Assembly: GCA_947502835.1 (NCBI GenBank)
Contig: CANNBJ010000005.1
Coordinates: 104,429 to 168,428, forward strand
DNA from: Bdellovibrionales bacterium
GTDB taxonomy: Bacteria > Bdellovibrionota > UBA1018 > CAIMNF01
Length of the DNA: 64,000 nt
Reading direction: 5' to 3'
The notes below the pieces were generated by a model, which saw only the letters and a list, made by a program, of their open reading frames with translations, was not told the DNA's origin and did no database searches. The position numbers and the translations under genes are program-made. This document shows positions 1-9,034 of the stretch, piece by piece. Position 1 is the first letter of the stretch, and the number at the start of each line of letters is the position of its first letter.

Positions 1-74
1 TCGTGCTTGAGGCTACTCACGAGTCGCTGCTGGATTACCTTTCGCTTGAGGAACTGAAGAAGATTTCAGTTTGA
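1..74 (+). CDS. 3' end of a DUF2237-family protein (partial)
   Basis: The frame beginning at base 3 stays open to a TGA at 72-74 and encodes the last 23 residues of a protein whose 5' part lies before the window. These residues (VLEATHESLLDYLSLEELKK, then ISV) resemble the C-terminal end of DUF2237 proteins and of the complete paralogue at 27274-27690, which has an aligned NATHQKMLKF...LKDLKE tail. DUF2237 proteins are small and have no assigned function. The gene is convergent with the RCC1 lipoprotein gene and leaves only 46 bases between the two stops. The assignment rests on a short alignment seen by eye. Confidence 0.55.
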   Translation, partial: VLEATHESLLDYLSLEELKKISV

Positions 75-120
75 TCGATTCAGGCATTTTGTCTGCCCCT
101 AAAAAAAGAAGAGATTTGAA

Positions 121-3100
121 CTAAAACCCGCTTACCGGAGTGATGGCCATGCCATTCGTTCCTGTCTGGTTATAGGTATTCTGGCCAAAACAATAAGGTG
201 TCCCACTCGAGTTAATGGCGCACGTGGTATGGCCTCCGATTTGAGAGAGGCTGGAAATGTCCTGAAGGCCTGGCACATCATAAGCCATGCGCCTGGTAAT
301 CGAGAGGCTTCCAATTCCCAAAGTTCCATATCCATTGTAACCCCAACATACGACCTGATTGCCTGTGCTTGTGCTTCTGAGTCCACAAGTACCGTCGTAA
401 TTTGAAGCAATTGCGGTGATTTGTCCGAGGGGAGCATTCCCATCCCGATACGAAAGAACCGATACGGGGACCGTCGAACCGACCGCTGAGTTATTTCCGA
501 GTTTTCCTCCGTATCCCCAGCATTTGACTGTGTTATCGGCTAGGAGCGCGCAAGTAAAGGAGGACCCGGCAGAGATTGCAATCACATTCAAAAGTCCTGG
601 AACCAAGGTTGGGCTATTTGCCTGGGTAGTGGTCCCGTTCCCGAGTTGACCGTGGTTGTTTTGTCCCCAGCAATAGACCCGTTGATCACTCGTCAGGGCG
701 CAGACATGATTCGATCCTGCACTGATCGAGGTCACAGTGGTGAGGGAGTCCACAGAAAACGGGTAAGAAACTGTGCATCCCGCAGAACAGCTGATAATCC
801 CCAGTTCACCATTCGAGCCATCTCCCCAGCACCGAACTGATCCTGTCGAGAGGAGAGCACATGAGAAATTTGCTCCGGTCACCACTTGAATGGCATTCGT
901 GATTCCATACACTACTGCCGGTGTGGATGAGTTTGCTGCAGTCATGGTTCCGAGTTCACCTTGGGTTCCCAGTCCCCAGCAGCGGATTGTTCCATCGGCA
1001 AGCAGGCTGCAAGCATGACTGAATCCCATGGAAATTTGCGTTGCGCTGCTGATCCCGGAAACGGAGACCGGAGTAATGTGGGAGTGGGTTGTGGTGGACC
1101 CTCCGTTCCCGAGGAGAAAATAGCCATTTTCTCCCCAGCATTTGATTGATCCAGAGGTGAGCAAGGCGCAGGCTGCGGAGGAGTTCGCAGAATTGCTTGA
1201 GATGCTTCGTACCGGACCCAGTGTGCTCAGAATATCACCATTCTTTGGAATCATTTGCGCAGGAGCGCTCCCTCCCCCGAGTTGGCCGATGTTGTTTTTA
1301 CCCCAGCATTTTATTTTTGAATCAGAGGTACGTGCGCAGGCGCTTTGGTCGCCCAGGGAAATTTGAACGACACCACTGAGGCCCAAGACCTGTACCGGAG
1401 TGCTTTGATTTGCATTGGTCCCATTACCGAGTTTCCCATAAGTGTTCTCGCCCCAGCACTTCACGGTTTGGTCGCTTAAATTTGCACAAAACGATTTCCC
1501 CATGCTACTGGATGCAATGGAAGTCGCTGAGGTGATTCCGGTCACGAGGACAGGCGCGGTTCGAGTCGTGGTGGTGCCATCTCCGAGTTGGCCTGAGACA
1601 TTCATCCCCCAGCACTTGATTTGCCCTGAAGTCAGGAGCGCGCAGACTGAGGCGGATGATGCGGAAATGCCGGATGCTCCGGAAAGATGAAGCACGGTGA
1701 CTGCAGCGGTGGAGCTTGAGGTCGAATTATTTCCGAGCTGTCTATATGCACTGTTGTTGCCCCAGCATCGTGCGGTTCCATCTGTCAGGACCACACAGGA
1801 AAAGCCAGTTCCCGAAGTGAGCGCCCCTGCCGTGGTTTTTGCCGTGCTGATTCCGGAGATTTTTTGAGCTTGCGAACTAATCGAGGAGGTCCCGTTTACC
1901 GTGGTCTGACCCCAGCACCAAACGGATCCGTCGGTCAGGACGGCACAGGCATGGGCAGTCCCGGCTGAGATTAACGCCACATTGGTCAATGTCCCGCTCG
2001 CCGTGCTGACCTGAACCGGGGTTTTGTTTACTGATCCGCTGACTTCAGTCCCCACTTGTCCGCTCGTATTCAGTCCCCAGCATTTGACGGTGGAGTCCGA
2101 GAGGAGCGCGCATGAAAATTGACTTGCGGAGGCCACTGCAGTGGCCGTGGTGATGCTCGAAACTTCGACAGGCGTTAGCTTGTCTACCAGGGTACCATCA
2201 CCGAGATTTCCATAGCCGTTATCTCCCCAGCATCGAACCTTGCCATCGCTCATGACCACGCAGGAGTGGTTGGTTCCCAGGCCATAAGAGAGAAGGCTCA
2301 CAGCCGAGCTGCTTTCCCAGGCCGCGGCTGACAAGTTAAGACTCGCACTCCCACCCCCGGTGCAACTGCGGCTGAGGGTTCCGCTTAGAGTACCGGTGAG
2401 AGTGGGATTGGCCTTGAGTGTGACGGTGCAAATTCCACTCGGTGGAAGATTCGTCGTCCCGCAGCCATCCTCTACAATCGAGAAATCAGATGAACCTTGT
2501 GAAATCAAGGGAGCATGGCATCCCGAAGTAGAGTCAAAGCCTGAGTTCGTAAACGCAATTTCCAATGTTGAAGAGGTGCTGCCAACCCGGACCCGACCAA
2601 AGTCCAGTCCTTGATCCGCATAGGTGGTGAGCTGCGGAGCGGATGCAGCGCCGGTGACCGTGATTCCTCCGATGGCGGTTCTAGATTCGGTTCCACGGCT
2701 GTTGCAGCGCTGATAGAGCGTGGTGCTCAGTGACCCCGTGGTTTTTGGCGAGGCCACGATCCGCACGGTGCATGTTGATCCGGGTGCGAGGGTGGCGTTG
2801 GTGCAGCTGTTGCTTGTGATGCTGAAATGAGTTGTTGCGGGAGACAGATAGGGGGCGGAACATCCTATCGCTGAGGCCGCTCCGGTATTGCTGATCTTGA
2901 TGTCAAAGGTTGAGGAGGATTGCCCGACCAGGATTGAACCGTAGTCTCTGACCTGTGGACTCGTGACGATTGTGGATTGCCCATCAATCGAGTATTCCGC
3001 AGTTGCAGTGTTGGAGGTGAGTCCGCCGAAGGTGGTGACGGAGAACGAGAATGTCCCAGTGGGCGCGGTGGAGGTTCCGAGCAAGCCTACGGAGCATACG

Positions 3101-4674
3101 CCCGCAGAGCAGGAGCAGGGGGATTGGATGCTCGCATTTGCACTTAGGTTTGAGACAGAGCATGCGGTGGCATGATCACCATCCATGTCGGCATAGGGAA
3201 TTCCGATAGTGGTGGTTCCGGAGGTGGAGATCAAAGTGCCGAAAGAGAAGTTTGAAACCGTGGGAGAAGCGTTGGTTCGTGTGAGGGTGGCGTGTGCGAC
3301 GGGAGGAGTCGGAGAGGAGGTGGGGCTTCCAAAGTGGAAATCAAATCCACCGCTTGAAGTGTTGGAAGAGCCGTTCACGACGACGGAGCAGACGCCGGAG
3401 GTGCAGGAGCAGGCTGAGTTGAGAGTGACATTGCTGAGATTCGCATTGGAAAGAATAGTGCAGTGGGTGGCGGAATCTCCATCGGCATCGGTGTAGGGAA
3501 GGGTGAGGATGGTGGTTGCATTTGCGGAATAGTTCGCACTGAACGCTTGTGCTACTGGAGGGTGATTGAGACCGGCTGCAAGGACAGTCAGTGTTTGGAC
3601 CTGGGAAATGGGAACGCCCGCAATACTCACACTCACGGTGTAGGTTCCCGGTTCTGCCTGGGTCAGTTCCGCACTGTAGGTGTCACTCGCGGTTGAGGAA
3701 ACCGCCGACCAGGATCCCGGGTGGGGTATTGAATCAAGCGAGAAAAGAATCGGGAGCACTCCCGAGGGAGCGGCATTCCCAAAGTCATCAACGACCCCGA
3801 GAGTCGCGACCACGGAGTTGCCGGCAGTCACAGTCGATGCGGAAAGAGAAAGTGTGCTCAATGAGGGTGAGGCAATTCCGGAAAGCACCTGAAATGCATT
3901 TGAGCAAGCAGAGTGGAGAGAGCCGCTTGTTGCTTTCAAGTAGAGGGAAGACCGAGCCAGGTTTACAGAAAGATCACTGAATGTTGCCACTCCGAGGCTC
4001 GCATTTTTGGTCAAGGTTCCAGACAGGCTCCCGGCTCCGGAGGGAGTCAGCGGAGCGGGTGTGGTGCAAGTGGAATCGGTGTAGAGAGCCAGGGTAACGG
4101 GCGAGGACTCGGAGCTCGCAAGGACATTTGCGCTATTTTTGAATTGAATCGAGGGTTGAATCGAAAGCGGGGATCCCGCAGATTTTGGAGCGGCAGTCTC
4201 GGGCTGTGTCGCGAAGACCAGTTTGGTCGCAACAACCTCGGGGTCACTCAGCGGAGTGAGGATAAAGGTTTGGGATTCAAGTCGCCCTCTTGAGTTGATC
4301 GCAACAATCTTGAACTCATAGGTGACGGAGTTTGAGAGTCCCGTCAGAAGGTAGGGTGAGGTTGCGTTGGCGGATGCGAGGGTGAACTCGGGATGTCCCG
4401 ATTCCCTATAAAAAATGGAATAGGTGGAGGCGTTTTGGGAGTTGCTCCACTGCAGATAGACCTCCCGATCGCCAGCAACATTCAAGGTGATTTGGAAGGG
4501 TCCCGGACTTTCCGGGATTGGGGTGGAGTCGGAGGGGAGGGAGGAATTCCCCCCTCGAAGTCCGGGAGTGCAGCCCAGAGAAAGAACAAAGAAAAGCCCT
4601 GCGATTCCCTTCACAAGAGAGAACGCGGAGGTCAGAACTCTGCACCTTCCTGATCCTTTCGATGCCCAACTCAT
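121..4674 (-). CDS. Giant RCC1-repeat lipoprotein with FN3 and ASH/HYDIN-like domains
   Basis: A predicted exported protein of 1517 residues. The N-terminus has a basic region, a hydrophobic stretch at about 20-34 and Cys35 in an LSLGC context, which suggests lipoprotein processing, although position -3 is not ideal. A fibronectin-III-like domain follows at about 55-140 (the YLQWSNSQNASTYSIFYRES region), then Ig-like segments. Next come two related repeats with a C-S-C-x-x-G-V-C-S motif and two ASH/HYDIN-like repeats (DYGSILVGQSS and DFGRVRVGSTS). The C-terminal half holds 14 RCC1-type repeats of the form C-A-x-L-x-D-G-x-V-x-C-W-G followed by N-x-x-G-Q-L-G-x-G-T. RCC1 folds are seven-bladed propellers, so 14 repeats would fit two propellers. 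Nearly every blade has a Cys pair about ten residues apart, which would allow disulfides outside the cytoplasm. The role is unknown; surface display or adhesion is a guess. It stands alone on its strand. Confidence 0.85.
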   Translation of the reverse strand: MSWASKGSGRCRVLTSAFSLVKGIAGLFFVLSLGCTPGLRGGNSSLPSDSTPIPESPGPFQITLNVAGDREVYLQWSNSQNASTYSIFYRESGHPEFTLASANATSPYLLTGLSNSVTYEFKIVAINSRGRLESQTFILTPLSDPEVVATKLVFATQPETAAPKSAGSPLSIQPSIQFKNSANVLASSESSPVTLALYTDSTCTTPAPLTPSGAGSLSGTLTKNASLGVATFSDLSVNLARSSLYLKATSGSLHSACSNAFQVLSGIASPSLSTLSLSASTVTAGNSVVATLGVVDDFGNAAPSGVLPILFSLDSIPHPGSWSAVSSTASDTYSAELTQAEPGTYTVSVSIAGVPISQVQTLTVLAAGLNHPPVAQAFSANYSANATTILTLPYTDADGDSATHCTILSNANLSNVTLNSACSCTSGVCSVVVNGSSNTSSGGFDFHFGSPTSSPTPPVAHATLTRTNASPTVSNFSFGTLISTSGTTTIGIPYADMDGDHATACSVSNLSANASIQSPCSCSAGVCSVGLLGTSTAPTGTFSFSVTTFGGLTSNTATAEYSIDGQSTIVTSPQVRDYGSILVGQSSSTFDIKISNTGAASAIGCSAPYLSPATTHFSITSNSCTNATLAPGSTCTVRIVASPKTTGSLSTTLYQRCNSRGTESRTAIGGITVTGAASAPQLTTYADQGLDFGRVRVGSTSSTLEIAFTNSGFDSTSGCHAPLISQGSSDFSIVEDGCGTTNLPPSGICTVTLKANPTLTGTLSGTLSRSCTGGGSASLNLSAAAWESSSAVSLLSYGLGTNHSCVVMSDGKVRCWGDNGYGNLGDGTLVDKLTPVEVSSITTATAVASASQFSCALLSDSTVKCWGLNTSGQVGTEVSGSVNKTPVQVSTASGTLTNVALISAGTAHACAVLTDGSVWCWGQTTVNGTSSISSQAQKISGISTAKTTAGALTSGTGFSCVVLTDGTARCWGNNSAYRQLGNNSTSSSTAAVTVLHLSGASGISASSASVCALLTSGQIKCWGMNVSGQLGDGTTTTRTAPVLVTGITSATSIASSSMGKSFCANLSDQTVKCWGENTYGKLGNGTNANQSTPVQVLGLSGVVQISLGDQSACARTSDSKIKCWGKNNIGQLGGGSAPAQMIPKNGDILSTLGPVRSISSNSANSSAACALLTSGSIKCWGENGYFLLGNGGSTTTHSHITPVSVSGISSATQISMGFSHACSLLADGTIRCWGLGTQGELGTMTAANSSTPAVVYGITNAIQVVTGANFSCALLSTGSVRCWGDGSNGELGIISCSAGCTVSYPFSVDSLTTVTSISAGSNHVCALTSDQRVYCWGQNNHGQLGNGTTTQANSPTLVPGLLNVIAISAGSSFTCALLADNTVKCWGYGGKLGNNSAVGSTVPVSVLSYRDGNAPLGQITAIASNYDGTCGLRSTSTGNQVVCWGYNGYGTLGIGSLSITRRMAYDVPGLQDISSLSQIGGHTTCAINSSGTPYCFGQNTYNQTGTNGMAITPVSGF

Positions 4675-4839
4675 CGAACCTTTTTCCCGGGCCCATATTG
4701 AATGATGGACTTAAGAAAACAGTACTAAACTTGAGTGATTTAGTCAATTGTTATTTAAGGGTTTTAATCCACTTAAGCAATTGAAATCATGATCAATTAA
4801 TCAATGTCCGCCAGCAAAAGAGGCTGACTTGAATCCTTG

Positions 4840-5124
4840 CTACAGGATGTAAATCAAATCATTGATCTTCTGGGTTTCTTTGGTGAGCTCAATGATCTCG
4901 TCCGCACTTCCCGCCAAATAGTCATAGGTCAGTGCGACGTGGGCATTCGATGCGCTCATGCGTTCGGTGGTTTTGGTAAGGCCAATGAATTTTTTTTCAA
5001 AATCCGTTACCGAACTCCTGAAGATCGGCGAGTTCTTGCCAATGAACTTGTGAATATAGGTGCAGGGGAATTGGTAGTTCGCTTCCAGCAGGTCACGGAA
5101 TTTCTGGAATGGATCGACGCTCAT
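4840..5124 (-). CDS. DUF493 (YbeD-like) small protein
   Basis: A 94-residue soluble protein. The central PCTYIHKFIGKN, the S-x-S-x-N-x-H-V-A-L-T-Y strand and the E-x-x-x-I-N-D-L-I-Y-I-L ending match the ACT-like ferredoxin fold of the DUF493/YbeD family. Members are usually 85-100 residues; the molecular role is not settled. The ATG at 5124 begins only about 20 bases after the U-tract of the terminator that ends the upstream outer-membrane gene, and no clear Shine-Dalgarno sequence is visible. Its own promoter must therefore overlap that terminator, or the gene depends on read-through. It ends about 165 bases from the divergent start of the RCC1 lipoprotein gene; no motif was recognised in that gap. 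Confidence 0.8.
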   Translation of the reverse strand: MSVDPFQKFRDLLEANYQFPCTYIHKFIGKNSPIFRSSVTDFEKKFIGLTKTTERMSASNAHVALTYDYLAGSADEIIELTKETQKINDLIYIL

Positions 5125-5143
5125 GGAACGGGTCTATCAGGAA

Positions 5144-5192
5144 TTCCAAAAAATAAAAAGAAAAGCCCGGGAAGCGAGCTTGCCCGGGCTTT
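5144..5192 (-). terminator. Intrinsic terminator of the outer-membrane protein gene
   Basis: Read on the minus strand, AAAGCCCGGG (arms 5183-5192 and 5162-5171 on the plus strand) forms a 10-bp GC-rich stem with an 11-base loop, followed by a T-rich tract. It lies 27 bases past the stop of the 5219-5776 gene, the right distance for a Rho-independent terminator. Confidence 0.85.
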
Positions 5193-5218
5193 CATGAAAC
5201 TGATTGAACAAAGACGAA

Positions 5219-5776
5219 TCAGAATCGCATTCCGACGCTTGGGAAAATAATGAATCCCCCTGACATCGACCCGAAGGGGAGCTCTGCGAAAATTTCATCC
5301 GTGATCTGTGCGCCCGGATAAATCAATGCCGCGAATTTCACAGTGGTCTCTACCGCATGCGCAATGCCGATCCCGAGATCAACTCCGAGATAAGGCTTGA
5401 GAGATCCGCCATTCGAAAAAGTATAGGTCGCTGATCCCATGACCGGAATCACCCAGGTTCCGACATCGCCAAGTCCAAGAAGGAACCCGGTTTTCACCCC
5501 AGCCTTGAAGCTCGTATCCTCAAACGTGACATCGGTCATATAGCTTCCCATCACGCCGAGATTGAAGTTGGACCCGATCGAACCAAGTCCAAAGCTTGCG
5601 CTAGGGGTCCAGCTGTTTGAGGAAGAGGAGCTGCTTTGCTCAATGGCAGGAGCAGGAGCGGCTACTGCTGCGGGAGCCTCGGTCTTTACTGTGGTTTTCT
5701 TTTTCTTGGTGGCTGCGAGTGCGGGTTGGGCGAGCGCAAGGACCAGGGTCAGGGACAAAAAGGTTTGTTTCATCAT
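5219..5776 (-). CDS. Small secreted outer-membrane beta-barrel-like protein
   Basis: A 185-residue protein with a clear Sec signal peptide (MMKQTFLSLTLVLALAQPALA, cleavage after about residue 21). A Lys/Thr then Ala/Pro-rich linker and a Ser run (about 22-55) follow. The rest consists of alternating hydrophobic strands rich in Gly and aromatics (SFGLGSIGSNFNLGVMGSY, GVKTGFLLGLGDV, YLGVDLGIGIAHAV) and ends in a terminal Phe (GMRF), typical of Omp-type beta-barrels. AGGAGA precedes the start at suitable spacing. No specific family was recognised. It is monocistronic, with its own terminator at 5144-5192. Confidence 0.75.
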   Translation of the reverse strand: MMKQTFLSLTLVLALAQPALAATKKKKTTVKTEAPAAVAAPAPAIEQSSSSSSNSWTPSASFGLGSIGSNFNLGVMGSYMTDVTFEDTSFKAGVKTGFLLGLGDVGTWVIPVMGSATYTFSNGGSLKPYLGVDLGIGIAHAVETTVKFAALIYPGAQITDEIFAELPFGSMSGGFIIFPSVGMRF

Positions 5777-5924
5777 ACGAATCTCCTTGAATGTGTGTGC
5801 CCGACTCTAGCGGCTGGGCCCTCCGTTTGGCAAAGGGTTTCTTCGGTTCTTTTGGACACTGGGGCTGGGCTGACACACTTGCAGGCGGCTTTTCACGCAT
5901 GAGAAAATTTCATTTGGGGGATTT

Positions 5925-7346
5925 GTGCGGACGTTCGTTCTTGGTCTCATGTGCATTTTTTTCGGGGACGCATCGGTGGCATTCACCATTGATGCCAAGG
6001 AATATGAACTGCGCAGGTACTACCGTTGCTACGCCCTTTTTACCGGTGAACGGGTCACACCCACGGATGAGCTTCTGAAAAGCGTCGAGTCGCGTTCCAA
6101 ATCCGGAACCGAAGCCTGCATGGCACTTCTGGATCGGGCCATGCTCGATGAGAAAGGTTCTTTGCCCGCGGTGAACGGGGTCACGGATCCACTGGGTCGC
6201 AAGGTGTTCAGTCGCCTTCTTGAGTTGTACCAAAAAGAGCTTTCCAATCCGACCTACATTTCCACTTTCCAAAGTCCCAGATTCGAGGCCGATCTTTTCG
6301 ATCTGAATGAGTCGGGGTACCAGATGATCTACACTCTCTTCGGACAGAATCAAGCATACCGTGATCTTGTTACCCGGGATTTCGCACTGTCCGCGAAGCG
6401 GGAGCGAAAGGAGGACACAAGATCAATCGGGAGTGTCATTACCATTGAGGAGCCAACTTTCGACTCAGCGCCGTTCTCGACCACAAATCCAAGGACGAAT
6501 CAAAACCTGATGGAGAGCCTCACAGAGAGATTCAAACCCCATGTCGTTCAGCAGGGTCTTCTGCAAGGGCTTGTCCGAGATGAGCGCCCGCTCCTCATGC
6601 CGAACCGGAACAATGCGAACATGAACTTTCATTTTGGCGGGGGAATGCTCGGGTCGATTCCCTACATGTTTGCGAACACCAACCTTTTCACTCCGCCCGA
6701 TGGAGGATTCAAGACTCATCGTGCACTTACTGCGAGCATGATCGAGGACACGCTTTGCAGACCCCTGCCTTGGGTAAGGCCATCGGATGCCATCGGGTAT
6801 GTGAATCCTGCATCGAAACTGTCGTTTCGCACCGGGGTATCTTGTGCCCATTGCCACACCAGCTCGGATCGTGCGGCTGCAGGCTTGAGGGAAGTTCGCT
6901 ACGACAAATCCCACGCTTTCGGGGTAAGTTTCTGGAACCGGAATCCTGTAAGCGAACCTGCGGCGCCTTTTCCTGAAATCGAAGGTGATTTGAAATTCGC
7001 AAACAGACCTTCAAGTGGATTGTTTTACTATCGCACGATGAATGGAGCGCTCATAAGCCAGTCCTTTGAGGGCGTAAAGGGACTCGGGCAACTCATCGCG
7101 AATCTGGATGACTTCTACATCTGCGCTGCAAAACGCCACTATCGTTTTCTGACCGGAATTGATGTGGATATTTCCGATCTCGGCGACCCATCCAATCCGG
7201 CAATGCTCTCGAAGGCAGAAATGTTGAAGAGGGATCTCGTAAGGAAGCTCGGGCTTGAATTGAAGAGTCATCAAAGCCTGCGGAACCTCATCAAGGCAAT
7301 CATTGAGAGACCGGAGTTCGCCCTTCCGGGAAGGGGGATCCTCTGA
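5925..7346 (+). CDS. Secreted protein with one c-type heme motif (CAHCH)
   Basis: A 473-residue protein starting at GTG with a short hydrophobic N-terminus (MRTFVLGLMCIFFGDASVAF), probably a signal peptide. The one recognisable motif is CAHCHTSSD at about residue 307, a classical CxxCH heme c attachment site, followed by Ala/Gly-rich sequence. The first 280 residues match no family I know. The C-terminal LRNLIKAIIERPEF resembles the ends of planctomycete/myxobacterial cytochrome-type proteins that pair with DUF1501 partners. The stop overlaps the ATG of the next gene (TGATG), so the two are translationally coupled. Paired with the Tat-exported DUF1501-like protein it probably forms a periplasmic or surface module; no substrate can be inferred. 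Confidence 0.7.
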   Translation: MRTFVLGLMCIFFGDASVAFTIDAKEYELRRYYRCYALFTGERVTPTDELLKSVESRSKSGTEACMALLDRAMLDEKGSLPAVNGVTDPLGRKVFSRLLELYQKELSNPTYISTFQSPRFEADLFDLNESGYQMIYTLFGQNQAYRDLVTRDFALSAKRERKEDTRSIGSVITIEEPTFDSAPFSTTNPRTNQNLMESLTERFKPHVVQQGLLQGLVRDERPLLMPNRNNANMNFHFGGGMLGSIPYMFANTNLFTPPDGGFKTHRALTASMIEDTLCRPLPWVRPSDAIGYVNPASKLSFRTGVSCAHCHTSSDRAAAGLREVRYDKSHAFGVSFWNRNPVSEPAAPFPEIEGDLKFANRPSSGLFYYRTMNGALISQSFEGVKGLGQLIANLDDFYICAAKRHYRFLTGIDVDISDLGDPSNPAMLSKAEMLKRDLVRKLGLELKSHQSLRNLIKAIIERPEFALPGRGIL

Positions 7347-9034
7347 TGAATCGAAGAAAGTTCCTGAAAAAATCAGCAGGAATCGGTGCGGCCGCTCTCG
7401 GGGCTGATCCCATTCGGATGTTCCTTGCAAGTATTCTCGAGAGTGCTTTTCATTCAGCTTATGCCCAGCAGAATGCCGAAAATCACTTCAACGAGTCAAA
7501 ATACATCTCGCTCTACATTCAAGGAGGCCCGCTCCGGAATCACTGGGATTATGTGGTAAAGCCTCGCGGAGATGCGGATCCCTTTCTCCACAACAAAAGC
7601 ACCTTGAACAACTCGTTCTTCATCAACAGTTTGAAGGTGGATGAATCAGCTGCGGAGGGTTTCTCCGCGAGTCATCGACTTGTGAAGGACGATGCCTCCG
7701 GTCTTTACCTGCCGGCCCTTTGGGAAAGCAGGATTCCCCTTTCTGCGACCGGGGCCAATGCTCCGATGTTGAATCTTGCGCAGAACATGGCGGTGCTCCG
7801 GGGGATAAAAATGGCCGATTCGCATAGACTGAGCAGAGCCTTGCAAACAGCACCCCTTGGACGCGATTCCATTGGAGGCATGGTGGCGGATCAGTCCCAA
7901 TCTCCTCTGCCAGCAGTCAATCTCGGAAGCCATAATCTGTTTCGTTCTGAAAAGGGCCTCGCACAGACTGTGCTTTCCGCATCAGAATCAAACCCCGTGG
8001 GTACCGCACTCAATGCATTTTCAACCTCGAGCCACGGGAGCAGCATTTACAGCGGGGGAGGGGTGGACCGTGTGCTCGATGCCATGGGAAAAGCTTCCTC
8101 GCGCGAACAAAAGCTTCTTCCAGTTTCTTATTTTGACCGGTTGAATGCAAGAAAGCTCCTCTCGAAAAGCCTCTCGGATTTGATCGGGCAATTTCCATCA
8201 ATTCAGGAGAAGTACGAACTTCTTGTGACAAGAGCCCTTTCCCGGGAATTCGCGCTCCCGGATTCCGACGGGCTTCCACTCGCATCCCGCAAAACTGCTC
8301 ACTTTCGCTACACATCCACTGATGGTGTCTATCTGATGAATTCCGATCTGACGCAGATCTTCACTGAAAACTCCACGATCAAGTCACTCTCCTCGGCAAT
8401 GGCTGTGGCTGAGATCATGCTTACAGGGTGCGACCTCAAGTTCGCGTTCAGTTCCTACCTGAATCTCGGAATCGGGGGATTGCATGAGATTTCCCTTCCG
8501 ATTGGAAACGGAAGCACGGCATCGGGAACCATTGATTTTTTTGAGAATGATTCCCATTTCGCCGGGAATCTCGTTCACTTGTACGCCATGCATCGCTATT
8601 ATCGCGCGATTTCGGCGTGCCTCTACGAGTTGGTTTCGAAACTGAAATCAGTTTCGATTCCCGGAGGAACGCTTTTTGATAAGACGGTGATTGATGTGAA
8701 CTCCGAGTTCAATCGCGTGGGCGGGGAGTCGGGATACAGCACTGTGCATGGGGGCGATTATTCGGGAAGGACCCTTTTTTCAGGAATGATTCCGAAACTC
8801 ACGATTGCAGGAAATATCTACAGCCGGGGAACTTACTATGGTCCCGGAGGCTTGGGTGCTCCTGTAAAGGGTTTCAGCGGGCAGATCGCAGGAATCGGGA
8901 ACGTTTGCGCAACCGTTGCGAGTCTGCTTGGCGTGAAAGCCCCGACTCCGAATCATGCCCCGTTTTTGATCCGTGGATCAGGGCAAAAGGCCGTTCTTGC
9001 GGTGGAGGGACCTCAAAATGTCGAAAACGGGTAG
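7346..9034 (+). CDS. Tat-exported DUF1501-like protein
   Basis: A 562-residue protein. Its N-terminus MNRRKFLKKSAGIGAAALGA is a twin-arginine (RRKFLK) signal followed by a hydrophobic stretch, so it is probably exported folded. The body resembles DUF1501 / alkaline-phosphatase-fold proteins: an early YIQGGPLRNHWD, a central NGSTASGTIDFFENDSHFAG and a late GGTLFDKTVIDVNSEFNR corresponding to the family's D-x-T-x-V-x-x-x-S-E-F motif. Known members commonly sit beside secreted cytochrome-like partners, as here. It overlaps the upstream c-heme gene by one base and the downstream lipoprotein gene by 17 bases. Enzymatic activity is not established for the family. Confidence 0.7.
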   Translation: MNRRKFLKKSAGIGAAALGADPIRMFLASILESAFHSAYAQQNAENHFNESKYISLYIQGGPLRNHWDYVVKPRGDADPFLHNKSTLNNSFFINSLKVDESAAEGFSASHRLVKDDASGLYLPALWESRIPLSATGANAPMLNLAQNMAVLRGIKMADSHRLSRALQTAPLGRDSIGGMVADQSQSPLPAVNLGSHNLFRSEKGLAQTVLSASESNPVGTALNAFSTSSHGSSIYSGGGVDRVLDAMGKASSREQKLLPVSYFDRLNARKLLSKSLSDLIGQFPSIQEKYELLVTRALSREFALPDSDGLPLASRKTAHFRYTSTDGVYLMNSDLTQIFTENSTIKSLSSAMAVAEIMLTGCDLKFAFSSYLNLGIGGLHEISLPIGNGSTASGTIDFFENDSHFAGNLVHLYAMHRYYRAISACLYELVSKLKSVSIPGGTLFDKTVIDVNSEFNRVGGESGYSTVHGGDYSGRTLFSGMIPKLTIAGNIYSRGTYYGPGGLGAPVKGFSGQIAGIGNVCATVASLLGVKAPTPNHAPFLIRGSGQKAVLAVEGPQNVENG

